Shown here piece after piece: positions 1-8,575 of a stretch of DNA of 38,221 nucleotides (positions are counted from its first letter, which is position 1; each line of letters begins with the position of its first letter). Location of the stretch: assembly GCA_036652055.1 (NCBI GenBank), contig JAVVWP010000018.1:1-38221 (forward strand). Reading direction: 5' to 3'. Source of the stretch: Fimenecus sp036652055 (GTDB taxonomy: Bacteria > Bacillota > Clostridia > Oscillospirales > Acutalibacteraceae). The position numbers and the translations under genes are program-made. The notes under the pieces were generated by a model that saw nothing but the letters and a program-made list of their open reading frames with translations, was not told the origin of the DNA and ran no database searches.

Positions 1-429
1 GATGAATATAATGAGTTTATTAAAGGACTTAACAAAGAACTGATTTATTGTAATAATGACAATAAGCTTACTATGTTTTTCAACTTATTCCCCGCTTCAC
101 AATGGAACAAGCTCGAGAAACTTCCAAAATTAAGAGCTGAAAATATCGTATTAAAGGCAATAACTAATGCTACTGTCGAATATGAAGAAGATGTATTTGG
201 TCATAGCTACGACTGTTACATATCATCAAATGGTATGCTTGCAGCTCAAGCTATTGAACATATTCCAATGTTTGATAACTTTGATGATATAAAAAGAGCC
301 ATTCAAGACAATGCTCGAAAAGATAAAAGCTTATTTGATGATTATTTTATGAAGTATTTTCCACAGTATTTGGATTCAGATAATATTGTTGATGTTAGTG
401 ATGTTGATCCTAACGACCTGCCATACTAA
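1..429 (+). CDS. 3' end of an unrecognised protein (partial)
   Basis: The reading frame is open from the first base to a TAA stop at 427-429, giving 142 codons, so this is the C-terminal part of a longer gene that starts outside the window. An internal ATG at 73 exists but has no ribosome site before it, so it is probably not the real start. The product is hydrophilic and acidic towards its end (aspartate-rich last 20 residues), with no signal peptide or membrane segment. I do not recognise the family and propose no function. It converges on guaA, and a hairpin with T-runs on both sides lies between them. Confidence 0.6.
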   Translation, partial: DEYNEFIKGLNKELIYCNNDNKLTMFFNLFPASQWNKLEKLPKLRAENIVLKAITNATVEYEEDVFGHSYDCYISSNGMLAAQAIEHIPMFDNFDDIKRAIQDNARKDKSLFDDYFMKYFPQYLDSDNIVDVSDVDPNDLPY

Positions 430-522
430 TACCATAAAAATTAATGTTATCATTTTGTTATCAGTGGGGTTACAGCCAAAACAGGTTTTGCATAAACTTT
501 CATTAAAACCGCATAAAACAAG

Positions 523-551
523 AAAAAGCAGGGCAAACGCCCTGCTTTTTT
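523..551. terminator. Bidirectional rho-independent terminator
   Basis: GCAGGGC (528-534) pairs with GCCCTGC (539-545) across a 4-base loop. An A-run lies before the stem and a T-run after it, so the stem works in both directions. It sits between the partial gene ending at 429 and the convergent guaA ending at 594. Confidence 0.85.
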
Positions 552-593
552 GTATATTTTCATTCAATTTTGCAAGTTGTCAGCCAACCGCTA

Positions 594-2126
594 CTATTCC
601 CACTCGACTGTTGCGGGCGGTTTTGAAGTCACATCATAACAGACTCGATTTATATGATTTACCTCATTTGTTATTCTGCTTGAAGTTGTTTCGAGGACCT
701 CATACGGTATTTTCGCCCAATCGGCTGTCATAAAATCACTTGTTGTAACGGCTCTTAGGGCAATTGTATAATCATAAGTTCTCATATCGCCCATAACTCC
801 GACGCTTCTAATGTCGGTAAGAACTGCAAAATACTGGTCAATGTCACGCTCAAGACACGCATTTTTAATTTCTTCACGAAAAATGGCATCTGCATTTTTT
901 AAAATGTCAAGTTTTTCTCTTGTAATATCTCCCATTATGCGAACTGCAAGCCCTGGGCCTGGAAAAGGTTGACGCCACACGAGATTTTCGGGGATTTCGA
1001 GTTCAAGCCCGACTTTTCTAACTTCATCTTTAAAAAGGTCACGAAGCGGTTCAATTATTTCTTCAAAATCGACATAATCGGGAAGTCCGCCAACATTATG
1101 GTGACTTTTTATTACTGCTGCATCGCCCGTTCCGCTTTCAATAACATCAGGATATATTGTGCCTTGAACAAGATATTCAACCTTACCGATTTTTTTTGCT
1201 TCTTCCTCAAACACACGAATAAATTCCTCACCGATAATTTTTCGCTTTGTTTCAGGATCAGAAACACCTTTTAACTTGTCTAAAAATCTATCTTCTGCAT
1301 TAACACGAATTAAATTCATATCGAATTGTTCTTTAAAAACTCGTTCAACCGTATCTCCCTCGTCTTTTCTCAACAGTCCGTGGTCAACGAAAACGCAGGT
1401 AAGCTGTTTGCCGATTGCCTTGTGAAGCATCACCGCAGCAACGGAGCTGTCAACGCCACCTGAAAGGGCGCAAAGCACCTTTTTATCGCCGATTTTTTCT
1501 TTGAATTTTTCAATGGAGTTGCGGGCAAAATCAGTCATAACCCAGTCACCACTGCATTTGCATATTTTGAAAAGAAAGTTTTCAAGCATATCTTTTCCAA
1601 AAGCCGTATGAGTAACTTCGGGGTGAAACTGCACTGCATAAATGCCTTTTTCACTGCATTCCATAGCGGCAGTAGGGCAAACATCAGTTTTAGCGGTTAC
1701 TTTATATCCATTTGGAACGGTTTTTATATAATCTGTATGGCTCATCCAGCATTGACTTTTTTCAGGAATGCCATCAAATAAAACGCTTTTTTCTGTTGTC
1801 AATTCGACCTTGCCATATTCGCTGCTCTGCTTTGCTGACACTATTTCGCCATTATTCATAAAAGCGATAAGCTGAGCGCCATAGCAAATTCCAAGGACAG
1901 GAATACCAAGCTCTAAAATTTCTTTAGAATAATGTGGGGATTTTTCATCATAAACACTATTTGGCCCACCTGTGAAAATTATACCTTTATAGTTTTTTGC
2001 CTTAATTTCAGCAATAGGAGTTTTGAAGGATCTTACCTCGGCATAAACATTATGTTCACGCACTCTTCTTGCGATAAGCTGATTGTATTGACCGCCAAAG
2101 TCAAGGACTAAAATAGCTTCATACAT
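594..2126 (-). CDS. guaA: GMP synthase (glutamine-hydrolysing), GuaA
   Basis: Cytosolic enzyme converting XMP, ATP and glutamine to GMP, the last step of guanylate synthesis. At 510 residues it is full length. The N-terminal class I glutamine amidotransferase domain (about 1-190) keeps its triad: Cys81 in GICYG, and His167 and Glu169 in QFHPE. The ATP-pyrophosphatase domain carries the P-loop SGGVDS at 221-226, and the C-terminal dimerisation domain ends in the family-typical PATVEWE. The ATG at 2126 follows a good AAGGAAG ribosome site. The gene lies downstream of purA on the same strand with 266 bp of repeat-rich DNA between, so co-transcription is possible but not shown. A divergent paralogue at 18882-20183 lacks the triad. 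Confidence 0.97.
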   Translation of the reverse strand: MYEAILVLDFGGQYNQLIARRVREHNVYAEVRSFKTPIAEIKAKNYKGIIFTGGPNSVYDEKSPHYSKEILELGIPVLGICYGAQLIAFMNNGEIVSAKQSSEYGKVELTTEKSVLFDGIPEKSQCWMSHTDYIKTVPNGYKVTAKTDVCPTAAMECSEKGIYAVQFHPEVTHTAFGKDMLENFLFKICKCSGDWVMTDFARNSIEKFKEKIGDKKVLCALSGGVDSSVAAVMLHKAIGKQLTCVFVDHGLLRKDEGDTVERVFKEQFDMNLIRVNAEDRFLDKLKGVSDPETKRKIIGEEFIRVFEEEAKKIGKVEYLVQGTIYPDVIESGTGDAAVIKSHHNVGGLPDYVDFEEIIEPLRDLFKDEVRKVGLELEIPENLVWRQPFPGPGLAVRIMGDITREKLDILKNADAIFREEIKNACLERDIDQYFAVLTDIRSVGVMGDMRTYDYTIALRAVTTSDFMTADWAKIPYEVLETTSSRITNEVNHINRVCYDVTSKPPATVEWE

Positions 2127-2190
2127 TTTGTGGGCTTCCTTTCAAAGTGGGTATAAATAAAAGTTGTTGTCATTCCGAATGTAAGTGGTT

Positions 2191-2219
2191 GAGATCCTTC
2201 GCATGCTCAGGATGACACG
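2191..2219 (+). repeat. Dispersed short repeat, GATCCTTCG type
   Basis: The pattern is GAGATCCTTCG, about 4 variable bases, then GCTCAGGATGACA. Further copies lie at 5648-5676, 5684-5713 and, more degenerate, 33594-33620. The two halves are partly complementary (ATCCT with AGGAT), giving a small stem-loop. All copies are intergenic. Confidence 0.8.
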
Positions 2220-2225
2220 AATGGG

Positions 2226-2308
2226 TATATCTAATTTGCTCCCTCCTTCAGTCGACTGCGGTCGACAGCTTCCTCCAGAGGAAGCGGAAAGGTTGCTCTG
2301 AGGAAGCG
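2226..2308 (-). repeat. Dispersed intergenic repeat with internal palindromes (copy 1)
   Basis: The reverse complement of this stretch recurs at 38018-38115. It contains two GTCGAC hexamers 4 bp apart and a perfect stem, GCTTCCTC and GAGGAAGC around a 2-base centre. A nearby near-palindrome CGAGCAATGCTCG (2333-2345) also recurs at 33572-33584. The short open frame across it (2142-2339) encodes peptide text shared with the frame over the other copy, so it is repeat-derived rather than a gene. Confidence 0.85.
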
Positions 2309-2392
2309 TTGGGGTTTTCCAGAGAAAGCACACGAGCAATGCTCGCCCCTGCTCGAAATTTGGTGAAAATTTGCAAACAAGAGCAGTTTGCC

Positions 2393-3667
2393 CTATCTAA
2401 TTATTATTTCTTCACGCTTAGGGCCTGTTGAAACCATTGTTATTGGCGTTTCAATCTCTTTTTCAATGAAAAGGACATAATCCTGTGCCTCTTTTGGCAA
2501 ATCTTCAAATTTTGTAATGCCTCTTATATCCGTTTTCCAGCCTTTCACTGTGTGATAAACTGGCTTTGCATCTTTAAGATATGAGGTTGTTGGAAAGTCT
2601 TTAGTGATTTCGCCATCGATTTCATAGCCTGTGCAAATTTTAAGCTCATCAAGATATGAAAGGCAGTCAATAGCAGTTAATACTGCCGCTGTTGCACCTT
2701 GAACCATACAGCCATAACGAGTTGCAACGCAGTCAAACCAACCCATTCTGCGAGGTCTGCCTGTGGTTGCACCATATTCACCAGCATCACCGCCACGAAC
2801 ACGCATTTCGTTTGCCTCGTCGCCAAAAATTTCGCTGACAAATTCACCAGCACCAACAGCAGAGGAATAGGCTTTTGTAACAGTATAAATTTCTTTTATT
2901 TCATATGCAGGAATGCCAGCGCCGACAGCACCATAGCCTGCGAGCGTTGAAGATGATGTGACCATTGGATAAATACCAAAGTCAGGATCTTTAAGCGAAC
3001 CTAATTGCCCTTCAAGCAAAATTTCTTTTCCCTCTTTTAAGGCGTTATGAATGAATTTTGTTGTATTTCCAACATATGGGCGTATCATTTCACGATATTC
3101 AATTAATGTATTATACAGTTCGTCAGCATTAATTAAAGGCTTGTGATATATATGCTCAATCAAAAGATTTTTAACTTCAAGAACACGAGATATTTTCTCT
3201 TTTAATGATTTATCATCAAAGAGTTCACATACTTGAAATCCGATTTTTGAGAATTTATCAGCATAAAAAGGAGCAATACCCGATTTTGTTGAGCCAAATG
3301 CTTTTGCAGCAAGTCGTTCTTCCTCATAAGTGTCAAGAAGAACATGATAAGGCATCATAATTTGCGTACGCTCAGAAACCATTATATGTGGGGTGGGAAC
3401 TCCGTTGTCAGTAACCGATTTGATTTCGTTTATAAGCTTTGGAATGTCAAGAGCAACGCCATTACCAATAATGTTTGTAGTATGAGGATAGCAGACACCG
3501 CTTGGAAGTTGATGAAGTGCAAATTTGCCATAATTATTTATTATGGTATGCCCTGCATTTGCTCCACCTTGAAAACGAATAACAATATCCGCCCTTTTTG
3601 CAAACATATCTGTAATTTTTCCTTTGCCCTCGTCGCCCCAGTTGGCACCGACAATAGCTTTAACCAT
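2393..3667 (-). CDS. purA: Adenylosuccinate synthase, PurA
   Basis: Cytosolic GTP-dependent enzyme joining IMP and aspartate into adenylosuccinate, the first committed step to AMP. It has 424 residues, normal for the family. The N-terminal phosphate-binding signature WGDEGKGK (residues 10-17) and the following GGANAGHT motif are intact. TGRPRRMGWFD and the STGPKREE segment near the C-terminus are also typical. The ATG at 3667 follows GGGAGGA at a good distance, and a consensus promoter lies 40-70 bp upstream. It is divergent from rny and upstream of guaA on the same strand, so both branches out of IMP are encoded together. Confidence 0.97.
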   Translation of the reverse strand: MVKAIVGANWGDEGKGKITDMFAKRADIVIRFQGGANAGHTIINNYGKFALHQLPSGVCYPHTTNIIGNGVALDIPKLINEIKSVTDNGVPTPHIMVSERTQIMMPYHVLLDTYEEERLAAKAFGSTKSGIAPFYADKFSKIGFQVCELFDDKSLKEKISRVLEVKNLLIEHIYHKPLINADELYNTLIEYREMIRPYVGNTTKFIHNALKEGKEILLEGQLGSLKDPDFGIYPMVTSSSTLAGYGAVGAGIPAYEIKEIYTVTKAYSSAVGAGEFVSEIFGDEANEMRVRGGDAGEYGATTGRPRRMGWFDCVATRYGCMVQGATAAVLTAIDCLSYLDELKICTGYEIDGEITKDFPTTSYLKDAKPVYHTVKGWKTDIRGITKFEDLPKEAQDYVLFIEKEIETPITMVSTGPKREEIIIR

Positions 3668-3708
3668 TAGAGTTTCCTCCCTTTATTTTGAGTGTTTAAC
3701 ACAAAAAT

Positions 3709-3737
3709 ATTATATATTACGAAAATATCAATGTCAA
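3709..3737 (-). promoter_or_regulatory. Sigma-A-type promoter of purA
   Basis: On the minus strand TTGACA (3737-3732) is followed by a 17-base spacer and TATAAT (3714-3709). Both hexamers match the consensus. The purA ATG is about 40 bp downstream. Confidence 0.85.
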
Positions 3738-3885
3738 CGAAAAACGATAGCATCACCAGCAAAAATTAATGTTTATTTGAATGTTATTTTTAGTGATTTT
3801 TTCGTCATTAATAATGGTTTTTGCAATTTTTTATAAAATACACAGCTAAATACTAAAAAATGTCTGTCTATTTGTGCAATTTTTC

Positions 3886-3914
3886 TTGACATATTGTGCA
3901 TATAGTTATACAAT
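3886..3914 (+). promoter_or_regulatory. Sigma-A-type promoter of rny
   Basis: TTGACA (3886-3891), a 17-base spacer, then TACAAT (3909-3914). It lies 115 bp upstream of the rny start. Confidence 0.8.
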
Positions 3915-4028
3915 ATCTAAGATAGTGTATTATAATGCGAATAATAGTAGACTATCCAATTAAATAATTCTATTTCTATATCGTTTATTAGAAAATAAGA
4001 AAACTATATCAAGGAGGTGTAATACTTT

Positions 4029-5585
4029 TTGGATAACACAATAATTACTATTATTATTGCTGTTGTTGCTGCCATTATATTTGGTGTAATCGGTTTTGTT
4101 TTAGGTGGAATTTATCGTAAAAAGGTTGCTGAAAAGGCAATTGGCTCTGCGACTGATGAGGCTACAAGAATTGTTAATCAAGCAGTTCAGGCTGCTGAAA
4201 CAAAAAAGCGTGAGTCTATTCTTGAAGCTAAAGATGAAATTCATAAATATCGCTCAGAAGCCGAAAGAGAAAACAAAGAACGCCGTGCAGAAGTTCAAAG
4301 GCAGGAACGCAGAATAATTCAGAAAGAAGAGTCACTCGACAAAAAAGTCGAAACTCTTGAGAAAAAAGAAGAAGCATTAGCGAGCAAAATTAAAGATGCT
4401 GATGACAAATTAACTGAAGTTGAAACAATGAAAAGAAGTCAGCTTGATTTACTTGAAAGAATTTCAGGGTATTCCAAGGAACAGGCAAAATTACTTCTTT
4501 TGCAAAATCTTGAGCAAGAGCTTGAACACGAAAAAGCTGTAAAGATTATGGACTATGAGCAAAAAACCAAAGATGAGTCCGACACCTTAGCAAGAGAAAT
4601 CATTTCAACAGCTATCCAACGCTGTGCAGCTGACCATGCCGCTGAGGCTACCGTTTCAGTTGTCGCACTGCCAAATGATGAAATGAAGGGCAGAATAATC
4701 GGTCGTGAGGGAAGAAACATAAGAACTCTCGAAACGATAACAGGTGTTGACCTCATTATTGACGATACACCGGAAGCTATTACAATTTCTTCGTTTGATC
4801 CAGTTAGGCGAGAGATTGCAAGGTTAACTCTTGAAAAGCTAATTACAGATGGTCGTATTCACCCTGCACGCATTGAAGAAATGTATGAAAAATCAAAGCG
4901 TGAGGTTGACCAAATCATTAGGCAAACAGGTGAAAGAGCTGTTATTGATGCAGGTGTAAACGGTGTTCACCCTGAACTTATTAAGCTTTTAGGTAAACTT
5001 AAATACCGTACAAGCTACGGTCAAAATGTACTTAATCATTCACTTGAAGTTTCCTATATCGCAGGGCTTATGGCAACAGAACTCGGTGCTGATGTTAAAA
5101 CTGCAAAGCGTGCCGGGCTTCTTCATGACATTGGTAAAGCACTTGACCATGAATTTGATGGTACTCATATTGAGCTTGGTGTTGAATATGCTAAGAAATA
5201 CAAAGAAAACGAAGCAGTTGTTCACGCAATAGAGGCTCATCATGGTGATGTTGAAGCGAAAACTATCGTTGCTTGTCTTGTTCAAGCTGCTGATGCAATT
5301 TCAGCTGCAAGACCTGGTGCAAGGCGAGAAAATGTTCAAAACTATATTAAGCGTCTTGAAAAGCTTGAAGAAATCGCAACTTCATTTGAAGGTGTTGAAA
5401 AATCATTCGCAATTCAGGCAGGCCGTGAAGTTCGCATCATGGTTAGACCTGATATTATTACTGACGATAAAATGGTTTTAGTCGCTCGTGAGATTGTTAA
5501 GAAAATCGAGGAAGAACTCGAATATCCTGGTCAAATTAAGGTCCATATAATTCGTGAAAGTCGTACAATCGAATTTGCAAAATAA
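4029..5585 (+). CDS. rny: Ribonuclease Y
   Basis: Membrane-anchored endoribonuclease that starts mRNA decay in Firmicutes. Of its 518 residues, an N-terminal transmembrane helix (about 5-28) precedes a long charged coiled coil (about 35-200). A KH RNA-binding domain with GRIIGREGRN near 220-229 follows, then an HD phosphohydrolase domain with His near 337 and the LLHDIGKALD metal-binding segment near 363-372. The start is the TTG at 4029, 11 bases after AGGAGG (4012-4017); no better in-frame ATG exists. The ymdB gene follows, as in Bacillus subtilis. A strong hairpin after the stop suggests most transcripts end before ymdB. Confidence 0.96.
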   Translation: MDNTIITIIIAVVAAIIFGVIGFVLGGIYRKKVAEKAIGSATDEATRIVNQAVQAAETKKRESILEAKDEIHKYRSEAERENKERRAEVQRQERRIIQKEESLDKKVETLEKKEEALASKIKDADDKLTEVETMKRSQLDLLERISGYSKEQAKLLLLQNLEQELEHEKAVKIMDYEQKTKDESDTLAREIISTAIQRCAADHAAEATVSVVALPNDEMKGRIIGREGRNIRTLETITGVDLIIDDTPEAITISSFDPVRREIARLTLEKLITDGRIHPARIEEMYEKSKREVDQIIRQTGERAVIDAGVNGVHPELIKLLGKLKYRTSYGQNVLNHSLEVSYIAGLMATELGADVKTAKRAGLLHDIGKALDHEFDGTHIELGVEYAKKYKENEAVVHAIEAHHGDVEAKTIVACLVQAADAISAARPGARRENVQNYIKRLEKLEEIATSFEGVEKSFAIQAGREVRIMVRPDIITDDKMVLVAREIVKKIEEELEYPGQIKVHIIRESRTIEFAK

Positions 5586-5603
5586 TTAATTTAAGCTGGT
5601 ATG

Positions 5604-5645
5604 ACAGCCCTGATGCTTCACAAGGCGTCAGGGTTGTTTTAGTTT
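5604..5645 (+). terminator. Rho-independent terminator after rny
   Basis: A 13-bp stem, ACAGCCCTGATGC (5604-5616) with GCGTCAGGGTTGT (5625-5637) including two G-T pairs, is followed by a T-rich tail. Confidence 0.85.
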
Positions 5646-5647
5646 TA

Positions 5648-5713
5648 GATCCTTCGCTATGCTCAGGATGACACGAAAAGGCTGAGATCCTTCGGCAGGC
5701 TCAGGATGACATT
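5648..5713 (+). repeat. Two tandem copies of the GATCCTTCG-type repeat
   Basis: Copies at 5648-5676 and 5684-5713 share ATCCTTCG and GCTCAGGATGACA with 2191-2219. They fill the gap between the rny terminator and ymdB, so the start region of ymdB lies in repeat-derived DNA. Confidence 0.8.
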
Positions 5714-5733
5714 AGAATAGAAAATGGTGTATT

Positions 5734-6516
5734 ATGGCAAACATATGTAAAATACTTGCAATAGGTGATGTTGTAGGTGAGGTAGGCTGTGAAAAAGTTC
5801 GAGCAGTCCTGCCAAATTTTAAAATCAAAGAAAACATTGACATTTGCATTGCAAACGGTGAAAATTCGGCGACGGGCAACGGTCTTACGCCATATTCTGC
5901 CGAGCATCTTTTTGCAAGCGGTGTCGATTTTATTACAGGCGGTAATCATATTTTCAGAAGGCATGAGGTTTATGAAACCTTAGACTCCTCTCTTTCGATT
6001 ATTCGGCCTGCAAACTATATAGATGAATGCCCTGGAAAGGGTTATGGTATTATTGACAAAGGTTCTGTTAGAGTTGGGGTTATAAATATGCTTGGAACAG
6101 TATATTTAGAGCCTCTTAGAAATCCGTTTTTAATTATTGATAAAATAGTTGACGAACTCAAAAAAGAGGTTAAAATTATATTGTTGGATTTTCACGCAGA
6201 AGCAACTGGCGAAAAAAGAGGAATGGGTTTTTACTTAGACGGAAAAATTTCAGCAATGTTTGGAACTCATACTCATGTTCAAACTGCTGATGAACAAATT
6301 TTGCCACTTGGAACGGGATATATAACTGACCTCGGAATGACAGGGCCTATCCAATCGGTTCTTGGCGTGGATGCGGCGGTAGTTATTGAAAAAATGAGAA
6401 TAAATATGCCTGTTCGCTTTACAAATCCTCAAACTGAATGCTCTTTGCAAGGTGCTTTATTTACAATTGACAAGCAAAGCGGAAAAACGATAGATGTAAA
6501 AAGAGTATTATTGTAA
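5734..6516 (+). CDS. ymdB: YmdB-family metallophosphoesterase
   Basis: Calcineurin-like phosphodiesterase of the YmdB family. In Bacillus it hydrolyses 2',3'-cyclic nucleotides and affects biofilm and motility decisions. It has 260 residues, the normal length. Metal-binding motifs are visible: GDVVG near the N-terminus, NGENSA, GGNHIF, the FHAEATGEK segment and THTHVQTAD. The ATG at 5734 is the only good start in its frame but lacks a clear ribosome site, and repeat DNA sits just upstream, so expression may be weak. Location after rny matches the Bacillus order. The next gene begins 33 bp downstream. Confidence 0.93.
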   Translation: MANICKILAIGDVVGEVGCEKVRAVLPNFKIKENIDICIANGENSATGNGLTPYSAEHLFASGVDFITGGNHIFRRHEVYETLDSSLSIIRPANYIDECPGKGYGIIDKGSVRVGVINMLGTVYLEPLRNPFLIIDKIVDELKKEVKIILLDFHAEATGEKRGMGFYLDGKISAMFGTHTHVQTADEQILPLGTGYITDLGMTGPIQSVLGVDAAVVIEKMRINMPVRFTNPQTECSLQGALFTIDKQSGKTIDVKRVLL

Positions 6517-6549
6517 AATAAATTAGATTTAAAGAATGGAAGTGATGTT

Positions 6550-8076
6550 TTGAAGAACAAAATATTTCGGGCGTTGAGCATTATTTTAATGTTAACGATT
6601 GTCCTTTGCTCTTGCACAGGCAAAAATTCAACTGACGAAAGCATCACTACACAGCCAGAAAATTCTTCGGCAGAAGGAAAAACTCCTGTTGTTAGCATTT
6701 CTCTTCCTTTTTTTGAAGGGGATTCGATTAATCCTTATTTTGCAGTAGGACTTGAAAATCAAAACCTTAAATCACTGTTTACTAATTCTTTAGTCGGGCT
6801 TGACGAAAACTATTCTCCGATTTCAGATTTAGCTGAAAGCTTTAAGGTTGAAGGGCTTTTCGTTACAGTATCTCTTAAACCTGCTCTTTTCAGCGATGGA
6901 AGCACTCTTTCGCCTGCGGATGTAATATATTCTTTTAACAAGGCAAAGGCTTCGGCAGAATATTCTTCAAAGCTTTCAAATATAACCTCAGTAAAGCAAA
7001 GCGGAAATCTTATTATATTTAGTTTAGCGGCAGCGGACGCATACGCTGTAAATCTTTTAACCTTTCCAATAGTTAAAAATAAAACAGCAGATTTAGCGAG
7101 CAGTACCCCTATTGGAACGGGATTATATTATTTTTCATCAAAAAAAGTGATGGAGTTAAACCCAAACTGCAAAACACCTGTTTCGATTAATCAAATTAAT
7201 TTATATAATATAAATAATGTTTCACTAATGCCAAACGCACTTGAAATCGGAAATATTAATTATATGTTTGAAGATTTTAGCGAGGGAACATATAAAAGAA
7301 TTTTGGCTGAAAACAAAAAAGTGCAAATGAATAATTTTGTTTTCCTTGGTATAAACAATGGCTATGAGGCACTTTCGTCAGCCGCTGTTAGAACTGCGAT
7401 TTATTATGCGATAAACAAAGATGACATAGCATCTTCAGCTTATCAAGGCTATGCAACTGCGGCCTCAACGCCATTTAATCCTGCTTTTAAGGATATTATA
7501 AATACAGAAAAACCAAGCTGTAAAAACGATACTCAAAAAGCAAAAAACATTTTAGAAAAATTGGGATATAATAGATTTGACAAAAAAGGAATTAAAACAA
7601 ACGGAACTTATAACTTAAAGTTTTCGATTTTAGTAAGCTCTGAAAACAACTTCAGAACAATGGCAGCACATAATATTGCAAACAGTTTAAGCACTATTGG
7701 AATTACCGCTGAGGTTGTAAGCGTTGACGCAAACACATATAAAGCAAAAATTGCTGCTGGGGATTTTCAGCTTTATGTTGGCGAAGTTAAATTAACTGAA
7801 AATATGGATTTATCACCGTTTTTTGCAAGTGGGAGTGCCTCTGTTGGGATAAACAAAGACCTTACTTCTATTAAAGATTATTTTTCATTTAAAGAAGGCA
7901 AAATAAGCATAGCGGATTTTTCAAAAAGTTTTATGAACGACATTCCCTTTGTTCCACTGTGCTATCGAATGGGCGTAATTGCCTATTCTAAAGGCTTAAG
8001 TCCGAATTTTTCACTTGCTCCAAACAATATTTATGGCAATATGAATTTATGGAAAAATGAATTATCTGTAAATTAA
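6550..8076 (+). CDS. Extracellular solute-binding lipoprotein (family 5, oligopeptide/nickel type)
   Basis: Predicted surface lipoprotein that captures peptides or a similar solute for an ABC importer. Of 508 residues, the first 20 or so form a signal peptide ending in a lipobox-like LCSC with two candidate cysteines, followed by a Ser/Thr/Glu-rich linker. The body has the SBP_bac_5 pattern (SLVGLDENYSPISDLAESF, then FSDGSTLSPADVIYSF, and AVRTAIYYAINKDDIA). The start is a TTG preceded by GGAAGTGA. No permease or ATPase gene is nearby, so it is an orphan component. The true ligand cannot be read from the sequence. Confidence 0.85.
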   Translation: MKNKIFRALSIILMLTIVLCSCTGKNSTDESITTQPENSSAEGKTPVVSISLPFFEGDSINPYFAVGLENQNLKSLFTNSLVGLDENYSPISDLAESFKVEGLFVTVSLKPALFSDGSTLSPADVIYSFNKAKASAEYSSKLSNITSVKQSGNLIIFSLAAADAYAVNLLTFPIVKNKTADLASSTPIGTGLYYFSSKKVMELNPNCKTPVSINQINLYNINNVSLMPNALEIGNINYMFEDFSEGTYKRILAENKKVQMNNFVFLGINNGYEALSSAAVRTAIYYAINKDDIASSAYQGYATAASTPFNPAFKDIINTEKPSCKNDTQKAKNILEKLGYNRFDKKGIKTNGTYNLKFSILVSSENNFRTMAAHNIANSLSTIGITAEVVSVDANTYKAKIAAGDFQLYVGEVKLTENMDLSPFFASGSASVGINKDLTSIKDYFSFKEGKISIADFSKSFMNDIPFVPLCYRMGVIAYSKGLSPNFSLAPNNIYGNMNLWKNELSVN

Positions 8077-8089
8077 ACTTTGTTTTTAT

Positions 8090-8117
8090 TTGAATTTATT
8101 AAAATTTATGGTACAAT
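8090..8117 (+). promoter_or_regulatory. Extended -10 promoter upstream of the Asp23 gene
   Basis: TTGAAT (8090-8095), a 16-base spacer, then TACAAT (8112-8117) preceded by TGG. It probably drives the Asp23-FakA genes and perhaps recG. Confidence 0.6.
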
Positions 8118-8206
8118 AACCTAAAGGCTATGTCACAAAATTCTAAATGGTTTTAGAAAAGTATGATTTGTAAATAAATCAAAAGTCCATGAAAGGTGGA
8201 AATAAA

Positions 8207-8560
8207 ATGATAAAAATTGAAAATCATCTTGGCGTGATTGAAATTCACGAGCATTATTTTTCTGATTTAATCGGTCAAACTGTTACCTCTTGCTTTGGCG
8301 TAGCAGGAATGGAAAATAGTGGAGCTTCACAAGATATTCGGTCTTTTTTGTTTCGCACAAGAAGTTATCTTGACCAAGGCGTTTGTGTAAAAGCAGATAA
8401 TGGTGAGTTAATTATAGATCTTCATATTATTGTAAGCTTTGGTGTTAATATTAATGCAATAGTTAGTAGCATAATCAATAAGGTTCAATACACTGTTGAG
8501 CAGGCAACTGGTTTAACGGTTAAAAAAGTCAATGTTTTTGTTGACGGTATGAAGGAATAA
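8207..8560 (+). CDS. Asp23/Gls24-family protein (YloU-like)
   Basis: Small cytoplasmic protein of the Asp23/Gls24 family (DUF322), linked in other Firmicutes to cell-envelope homeostasis and often encoded beside a FakA-like kinase. The preferred start is the ATG at 8207, because AAGGTGGA (8193-8200) lies correctly before it; an upstream ATG at 8189 would overlap this ribosome site. That gives 117 residues, typical for YloU. The N-terminal IEIHEHYFSDLIG and central LIIDLHIIVSFGVNI segments fit the family. The next gene begins 15 bp downstream, implying an operon, and the order matches yloU-yloV in Bacillus. Confidence 0.9.
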   Translation: MIKIENHLGVIEIHEHYFSDLIGQTVTSCFGVAGMENSGASQDIRSFLFRTRSYLDQGVCVKADNGELIIDLHIIVSFGVNINAIVSSIINKVQYTVEQATGLTVKKVNVFVDGMKE

Positions 8561-8575
8561 TAGGAGTGTTTTGTT

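Larger units (their letters stand above)
3668..4028. other. Divergent promoter region between purA and rny
   Basis: This 361-bp non-coding gap is very AT-rich. It holds one consensus promoter in each direction (3709-3737 for purA, 3886-3914 for rny). About 150 bp between them contains no recognisable element. The rny transcript would have a leader of roughly 110 bases, in which I see no known riboswitch consensus. Confidence 0.75.

Noticed and set aside
376..733. Overlapping short open frames on both strands around 376-733
   Set aside because: They run across a terminator hairpin and into the guaA end, have no ribosome sites and no family resemblance.
2142..2339. 65-codon minus-strand open frame with a Ser/Gly-rich peptide
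   Set aside because: It lies across the dispersed repeat. The same peptide text appears in the frame over the other copy at 37981-38214, so it reflects repeat DNA rather than a gene.
2373..2391. Terminator of purA (GCAAAC/GTTTGC stem, minus strand)
   Set aside because: The stem is only 6 bp and the tail is a poor T-run, so it was not listed as a feature.
4001..4012. AAACTATATCAA in the rny leader, identical to the Fic-hsd operator half-site
   Set aside because: There is no inverted partner within range and the sequence is AT-rich, so a chance match is more likely than shared regulation.
3915..4028. Riboswitch in the rny leader
   Set aside because: No recognisable purine, SAM, glycine or other riboswitch core and no leader terminator could be seen.
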